DNA from: Didemnitutus sp041906465
GTDB lineage: Bacteria; Verrucomicrobiota; Verrucomicrobiia; Opitutales; Opitutaceae
NCBI GenBank assembly: GCA_041906465.1
Contig: JAYRJE010000017.1
Span: 59,830-123,829, forward strand
DNA: 64,000 bases
Reading direction: 5' to 3'
The position numbers and the translations under genes were made by a program. Below the pieces are notes generated by a model, which ran no database searches, had not been told where the DNA came from, and saw only the letters and a list, made by a program, of their open reading frames with translations. Below, one piece after another: positions 59,405-64,000 of the stretch (positions within the stretch are counted from its first letter, which is position 1; each line of letters starts with the position of its first letter).

Positions 59405-62400
59405 ATGATCGACCGTCTCCTGAATTTTTCCCTGCACCAGCGTGTGTTTGTGCTGCTGGGCACGCTCGCGCTGCTCGGCGCAGGCATCTGGGCCGCGTTT
59501 CACCTCCCGATCGACGCGACGCCGGACATCACCAACACCCAGGTTCAGATCAACACCGAGGTGAAAGGCCTCGCGCCCGAGGAAATCGAGAAACTCGTCA
59601 CCTTCCCGCTCGAGACCGAGATGAGCGGCGTGCCCGGGATGACCGAGCTGCGCTCGCTCTCCAAGACCGGCCTCTCGCAACTCACGCTCGTGTTCGCCGA
59701 CGGCACCGACGTCTACCGCGCACGCCAGCTCGTGAGCGAGCGGTTGCAGAACGCCGTCGAAGAACTCCCACCCGGCCTCGCACCGAAGCTCGCCCCGATC
59801 ACCACCGGCCTCGGCGAGATTTTCTACTACGTGATCGACTACGCGCCCGACGCGGCGAACAAGCCCGCCACGCGCGCGGAGCAGTTGATGGAGCTGAAGC
59901 TCCTGCATGACTTCGTCGTGAAGCCCGCGCTGCGCACCGTGCCGGGCATCGCCGAAGTCAACGCCTCCGGCGGCTACGAGAAACAGATCGTCGTCCTGCC
60001 GCGCCCCGACGCCCTGCTCGCCACCGGCATCACGTTCGCGGACCTCGCAGCCGTCATCGCGGAAAACGTCGAGAACGCCGGCGGCGGCGCCGTGCAGATC
60101 GGCGGCGAACAGATCGCCATCCGCACGGACGGCCGCGTGCAAACCGCCGCCGAGATCGCGCAGCTGCCGCTGAAGTTCCGCGGCGCCGCGGCCGCGCCAC
60201 TGCTCGTGCGCGACGTCGCCGAGGTCGGCATCGGCTCAAGCCTGCGCACCGGTTCCGCAACCCACGACGGCCGCGAAGCCGTGCTCGGCGCGGCCCTCAT
60301 GCTCGCCGGTGAGAACCCGCGCGTCGTCGCGCGCCGCGTCGCCGCGCAACTCGAGGAAATCAAGCCGCGCCTGCCTGCCGGCGTGACGCTGACGACCGTC
60401 TACGATCGCACCGACCTCGTCGACCGCACCATCGCCACCGTCGAGAAAAACCTGTTCGAGGGTGCGATCTTCGTCGTCGCGGTCCTGCTGGCGCTGCTCG
60501 GCAACTGGCGCGCGGCGCTGATCGTTTCGCTGGCGATTCCGCTGTCGTTCCTCTTCGCGATCACGGGCATGGTGCGCTTCGGGGTGTCGGGCAACCTGAT
60601 GAGCCTCGGCGCGGTTGACTTCGGCCTGATCATCGACGGGGCCGTCGTGATGGTGGAAAACATCGTCCGCCGTCTCGGCGAGCGGCAACATGCCGTCGGG
60701 CGACTGTTGAATTTCCGCGAGCGCCTCGAGACCGTGCTCACGGCGGCCAAGGAGGTCGGACGCCCGACGTTCTTCGGCGTGTTCATCATCACGATCGTCT
60801 ACGTGCCGATCCTCACGCTTACCGGCATCGAGGGAAAAATGTTTCAACCGATGGCGCTCACCGTGATCTTCGCCCTCGTCGGCGCGTTGCTGCTGTCGCT
60901 CACGCTCATGCCCGTGCTCTGCGCCTACCTGCTGCGCGGCCGGATCGCCGAGCACGACAACTTCGCGCTGCGCGCGGCCAAGGCGGCCTACCGTCCGGTG
61001 CTCGTGCTGGCGTTGCGCGCGCGCTGGCTGTTCGTCGGCGGCGCGGTCGCGCTGTTCGCGCTGGCGGCGTTCGTGTTCACGCGCCTCGGCGCGGAGTTCG
61101 TGCCGCAGCTCGACGAAGGCTCGTTCGCCGCGCACATGATCCGCACGACCAGCATCGGCCTCGACGCGGCCGTGACGATGCAGGAACAAACCGAGCGCGT
61201 GCTGCGCGAGAAATTTCCGCAGATCGAGCACACGTTCTCCCGGATCGGCACGGCGGAGGTCGCGACCGACCCGATGGGCGTGAACGTCGCCGACACCTAC
61301 ATTTTCTACCGCCCGCGCGAGGAGTGGCCGAAGGACGCGCGCGGCGACACGCCGACCAAGGACGAATTCGCCGCGCAGATGACCGCGGAGCTCGCGAAGC
61401 GCTTCCCGGCGCAGGCATATCTGTTCTCCCAACCGATCGAGATGCGCTTCAACGAAATCCTCGAAGGCACGCGTGCCGACATCGCGGTGAAGGTCTTCGG
61501 CGACGACTACGCGGAAATCGAGCGCATTGCCGCCGAGGCGCGCGAGATCCTCGAGCGCGTGCCCGGCGCGGCCGACGTGGAATTCGATGCGCTCGGCAAG
61601 GCGCCGATGCTCGAGATCAAACTCCGGCGCGACGCCATGACGCGCTACAACGTCCACGCCGCCGAGGTGAACGCCACCGTCGCCACCGCGCTCGCCGGTG
61701 CCGAGGCGGGCGTGATCGTCGACGGCAACCGCCGTTATCCGATCGTCGTGCGCCTGCCGGAGAACCTGCGCGCAGCGTTCGACGAGCTGAAACACCTGCC
61801 GCTGCGCTCCTCGCACGAGGAAGGCATTCTCACGCTCGGACAGGTCGCGGATTTCGTCGTCACGGAAAAGGTGAACACGATCACGCGCGAGTCCGGCCAG
61901 CGGCGCGCCGCGATCATGGTCAACTTGCGCGGCCGCGACGTGGAGAGTTTCGTGCGCGAGGCGAAGGAGCGCATCGCCGCCGGGATCAAACTGCCGCAAG
62001 GCTACGCGATCGAGTTCGGCGGACAGTTCAAGAACCTGCAGGAGGCGCGCGCGCGCTTGGCGGTCATCGTGCCGGCGGCGCTGGCGGTGATCTTCCTGCT
62101 GATCTTCGCCGCGTTCGGCAGCCTGCGTCAGGCGCTGCTGGTGTTCTCCGGCATCCCGCTCGCGGTGACTGGCGGCGTGTTCGCGCTCTGGGCGCGCGGG
62201 CTGCCGTTCTCGATCTCCGCGGGCATCGGCTTCATCGCGCTCAGCGGCGTCGCCGTGCTCAACGGCCTGATGCTCGTGAGCACGTTCAACCAGCTCCGCG
62301 AGGCCGGCCGCGACGTGCGCGACGCCGTCGTCGAGGGTGCGCTGACGCGCCTGCGGCCGGTGTTGATGACCGCGCTCGTGGCCTCGCTCGGCTTCCTGCC

Positions 62401-62548
62401 GATGGCGCTGGCCAGCGGCGCCGGCGCCGAGGTGCAGCGTCCGCTCGCGACGGTCGTCATCGGCGGCATTATCAGCGCCACGTTCCTGACGCTCGTGCTG
62501 CTGCCGGCGCTTTACGAGCGGTTCGAGCGAGGGCGGGAAGTTCAGTAG
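59405..62548 (+). CDS. czcA: CzcA-type heavy-metal RND permease
   Basis: The 1047-residue permease has 12 helices and two large periplasmic loops, the HME-RND layout. The fourth-helix motif DFGLIIDGAVVMVEN has the two Asp and one Glu typical of CzcA/NccA-type (divalent Zn, Co, Cd, Ni) pumps, whereas Cu/Ag pumps have a different A-x3-D-x6-E pattern. It should pump divalent metal from the periplasm using protons. It completes the CBA operon with the genes at 57374 and 58642. No regulator gene (two-component or MerR/ArsR) lies nearby. Confidence 0.93.
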   Translation: MIDRLLNFSLHQRVFVLLGTLALLGAGIWAAFHLPIDATPDITNTQVQINTEVKGLAPEEIEKLVTFPLETEMSGVPGMTELRSLSKTGLSQLTLVFADGTDVYRARQLVSERLQNAVEELPPGLAPKLAPITTGLGEIFYYVIDYAPDAANKPATRAEQLMELKLLHDFVVKPALRTVPGIAEVNASGGYEKQIVVLPRPDALLATGITFADLAAVIAENVENAGGGAVQIGGEQIAIRTDGRVQTAAEIAQLPLKFRGAAAAPLLVRDVAEVGIGSSLRTGSATHDGREAVLGAALMLAGENPRVVARRVAAQLEEIKPRLPAGVTLTTVYDRTDLVDRTIATVEKNLFEGAIFVVAVLLALLGNWRAALIVSLAIPLSFLFAITGMVRFGVSGNLMSLGAVDFGLIIDGAVVMVENIVRRLGERQHAVGRLLNFRERLETVLTAAKEVGRPTFFGVFIITIVYVPILTLTGIEGKMFQPMALTVIFALVGALLLSLTLMPVLCAYLLRGRIAEHDNFALRAAKAAYRPVLVLALRARWLFVGGAVALFALAAFVFTRLGAEFVPQLDEGSFAAHMIRTTSIGLDAAVTMQEQTERVLREKFPQIEHTFSRIGTAEVATDPMGVNVADTYIFYRPREEWPKDARGDTPTKDEFAAQMTAELAKRFPAQAYLFSQPIEMRFNEILEGTRADIAVKVFGDDYAEIERIAAEAREILERVPGAADVEFDALGKAPMLEIKLRRDAMTRYNVHAAEVNATVATALAGAEAGVIVDGNRRYPIVVRLPENLRAAFDELKHLPLRSSHEEGILTLGQVADFVVTEKVNTITRESGQRRAAIMVNLRGRDVESFVREAKERIAAGIKLPQGYAIEFGGQFKNLQEARARLAVIVPAALAVIFLLIFAAFGSLRQALLVFSGIPLAVTGGVFALWARGLPFSISAGIGFIALSGVAVLNGLMLVSTFNQLREAGRDVRDAVVEGALTRLRPVLMTALVASLGFLPMALASGAGAEVQRPLATVVIGGIISATFLTLVLLPALYERFERGREVQ

Positions 62549-62556
62549 GTCCGCTC

Positions 62557-62587
62557 GGCAGGGCCCGGCTGAAACCGGCCCTGCCTT
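62557..62587 (+). terminator. Hairpin after the metal efflux operon
   Basis: GGCAGGGCC (62557-62565) and GGCCCTGCC (62577-62585) form a perfect 9-bp stem with an 11-nt loop, followed by only two T. It lies 8 bp past the czcA stop. It may be a weak terminator or an REP-like repeat. Confidence 0.45.
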
Positions 62588-62693
62588 CGACGCGCGTTGG
62601 TCGTGCGCTACGCGTCGCATGGCTCGCGCGGTTGGTCGGTAGGCGTTCGGTCGTTGCGACGGGTCGGGGTCTCGGGTTGGTTCGACCACCCCC

Positions 62694-63623
62694 ATGAAAT
62701 CGCAACTGATCCTGCGTGTTTTCTTCCTGTTGTTTCCCGCGCTCGCGCTGCATGCCGCAGACGCGGCCGCCACCGCGACCCCCGTGGCTGTTCCGACCGC
62801 AACGCCGATCGATCCGACGCTGTTCGACTACGACCGGAACGCGCCGTTCGACGTGAAGGAAATGGGCGTCGAGACGCGCGGCGGCGCCGTGGTGCACGAC
62901 CTCACGTTTGTCGGCACGAAGACGCCGATCAAAGCCTACCTCGTCGCGCCGGCGAGCGGCGGCTCCGATCCGCAGGCCGCGATCCTGTGGGTGCACTGGC
63001 TCGGCGAACCGGAGACGACCAACCGCACCCAATTCCTTCCGGAAGCTGTGGCACTCGCCTCGCGCGGTGTCGTTTCGCTGCTCGTCGAGGGCATGTGGGC
63101 GAATCCGAAATGGTGGGACGGCCGCAAGCTCGAGACGGATCTCGCCGAGGGCATCAATCAAGTCATCGAGCTGCGTCGCGCCATGGACCTGCTGCTGAGC
63201 CAGCCGAATGTCGACGCGGCGCGCTTCGCGGTGGTGGGTCATGATTTCGGCGCGATGTATGCCAGCATCGCGAGCGCGCTGGACGGCCGGGCGAAGACCT
63301 TCGTGTTCGCTGCGCCGACGCCGCGCATGAGCAACTGGTATCTGCTCGGCCGCAAGCTCGAGCCCGCCGCGCTCGCCGCCTACAAGGCGGAACTGCGCCC
63401 CATCGATCCTGCCGAATGGATCGCGAAGCTCGCACCGAAGCCGGTGTTCTTCCAGTTCGCCTCCAACGATCGCTACGTGCCCGCGCGGCACGCCGCCGAG
63501 TATTACGCCGCGGCGCTGCCGCGGAAAGTCATGGCGACCTACGACACAAACCACGACATGCACCTCGCGAGCGTAATCGAGGATCGCGCCGCGTGGCTCG
63601 TGCGGGAGCTGGCGCTGAAGTAG
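62694..63623 (+). CDS. Secreted alpha/beta hydrolase with Asp at the nucleophile elbow
   Basis: The 309-residue protein has a signal peptide (about 1-20) and a dienelactone-hydrolase/acyl-peptidase-like fold. Its nucleophile elbow is AVVGHDFGAMY, with Asp184 at the position where esterases have Ser (GxSxG) and dienelactone hydrolases have Cys. The likely acid is Asp in FASNDRYVP and the base His in YDTNHDMH. Asp nucleophiles are known from haloalkane dehalogenases and epoxide hydrolases; the GHDFG pattern also occurs in uncharacterised hydrolases of soil bacteria, to my knowledge. The substrate is unknown. It stands alone after the metal operon. Confidence 0.82.
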   Translation: MKSQLILRVFFLLFPALALHAADAAATATPVAVPTATPIDPTLFDYDRNAPFDVKEMGVETRGGAVVHDLTFVGTKTPIKAYLVAPASGGSDPQAAILWVHWLGEPETTNRTQFLPEAVALASRGVVSLLVEGMWANPKWWDGRKLETDLAEGINQVIELRRAMDLLLSQPNVDAARFAVVGHDFGAMYASIASALDGRAKTFVFAAPTPRMSNWYLLGRKLEPAALAAYKAELRPIDPAEWIAKLAPKPVFFQFASNDRYVPARHAAEYYAAALPRKVMATYDTNHDMHLASVIEDRAAWLVRELALK

Positions 63624-63651
63624 GCGCGAGCCCGACGCTCCCGACGCAACA

Positions 63652-63684
63652 GTAGCCGCGCTGGAGCGCAGCGACAGCGTGGCC
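63652..63684. repeat. 33-bp repeat shared with 29618-29650 (inverted)
   Basis: This begins GTAGCCGCGC and ends GCGTGGCC. Its complement matches 29618-29650 at 30 of 33 positions. The end AGCGCGGCTAC recurs at 63735-63745, closing an outer inverted repeat of about 94 bp. Confidence 0.65.
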
Positions 63685-63761
63685 GCAGCGTGGCGCACGC
63701 GGGCCCTCGGCCACGCTTTCGGCCTGCGGCCTCAAGCGCGGCTACGAGGCCGCAGCCGTCC

Positions 63762-63825
63762 GGTGGTCGCCGCTCGATCTGGCTCGTCAGCTGACAAAAT
63801 CGGTAGGGGCGCTTGTCCCGGCACT
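63762..63825. repeat. Two more intergenic repeat copies
   Basis: GGTGGTCGCCGC at 63762-63773 is a partial copy of the 2833 and 55882 family. GTAGGGGCGCTTGTCCC at about 63804-63820 belongs to the family at 50983-51055. The interval from 63624 to the IS-like end is thus a patchwork of repeats with no gene. Confidence 0.5.
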
Positions 63826-64000
63826 CTGCCATAAATCGCTGACACTTTCTGCCAATTAATCGCTGACACTTTGGGGATCGGTTTCGCTGAGCAAAGCGGG
63901 GGAGGGCTTAAGGGAGGGGGCTTTGCTCCCTCCCTTTCCGGAACCGGAGTTGAGCGGCGGGGCGGAGGTGAGCGTGCCGGAGATCGAGTCGTCCGAGGCG
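63826..64000 (-). mobile_element. Terminal repeats and edge of a probable IS21-like element
   Basis: Two direct repeats lie side by side: CTGCCA-TA-AATCGCTGACACTTT (63826-63848) and CTGCCA-ATT-AATCGCTGACACTTT (63849-63872). Multiple terminal repeats reading TGTCAGCGATT on the other strand are a known feature of IS21-family ends. A minus-strand frame open at the window edge (63999) stops at 63856-63858 inside the second repeat. Its 47 visible residues are Ser/Pro-rich and could be the tail of a transposase. No catalytic motif is in view, so the family is an inference. Confidence 0.45.

Noticed and set aside
60236..62773. 845-codon open frame antisense to the RND permease
   Set aside because: Its translation is dominated by Arg, Asp, Glu and His with no recognisable fold, while the plus strand encodes a full CzcA-type pump.

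Overview
The window is a high-GC bacterial chromosome segment, most likely from Verrucomicrobiota and close to Opitutaceae. This placement is inferred from content: a stand-alone SWIB-domain protein, a GH97 glycosidase, two large TonB-dependent receptors, many short intergenic palindromes and gene-dense high-GC coding. No rRNA or other taxonomic marker is present. No rRNA gene, convincing tRNA, CRISPR array or prophage was seen.

Layout. 1-9.5 kb: end of a CorC/HlyC-type CBS protein, a GH97 glycosidase, a convergent two-gene heterodimeric ABC exporter, a DMT permease with an apparent frameshift, a lipase-like hydrolase and a second DMT permease. 9.6-13.5 kb: hybrid histidine kinase, SWIB protein, GNAT acetyltransferase and RRM RNA-binding protein. 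13.6-19.6 kb: a TetR-controlled efflux operon resembling Escherichia coli cecR-ybhGFSR, with the double ATPase split into two genes. 19.7-25.8 kb: MgtE, MscS-type channel, TerC-type protein, two Hsp20 chaperones and a GNAT protein. 25.9-29.5 kb: MalY/PatB-type lyase, a small HTH gene bracketed by 17-bp palindromes, a Dus enzyme and a MarC-family protein. 29.7-36.3 kb: TonB receptor preceded by a LytS/LytTR-type two-component pair, then a Pro/Ala-rich membrane protein. 36.3-41.4 kb: small proteins and a solute-binding-domain hybrid kinase. 41.6-43.3 kb: a low-GC island with two unrecognised genes. 43.5-50.9 kb: cytidylate-kinase-like protein, APC permease, purple-acid-phosphatase-like enzyme, two small secreted proteins, a PucC-family MFS protein and a membrane protein. 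51-55.7 kb: a ParB-like/phytase fusion next to a TonB receptor, a probable phytate-use locus. 56-62.6 kb: a SpoU-type methyltransferase and a CzcCBA-like heavy-metal efflux operon. 62.7-64 kb: an alpha/beta hydrolase with Asp at the nucleophile elbow, then the edge of what looks like an IS21-type element.

The most unusual signal is a family of 17-bp palindromes (GTAACCTATTAGGTTAC and its complement). They occur as two inverted pairs with identical 17+49+17 geometry, at 8498-8580 and 27095-27177, plus a fifth copy at 27548-27564. A 119-residue HTH protein gene starts 2 bp after one palindrome and ends 8 bp before another. This resembles a REPIN-like family with a possible dedicated DNA-binding protein. 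Several other repeat families lie between genes, and one repeat-like stretch appears to have been incorporated in frame into an ABC exporter gene.
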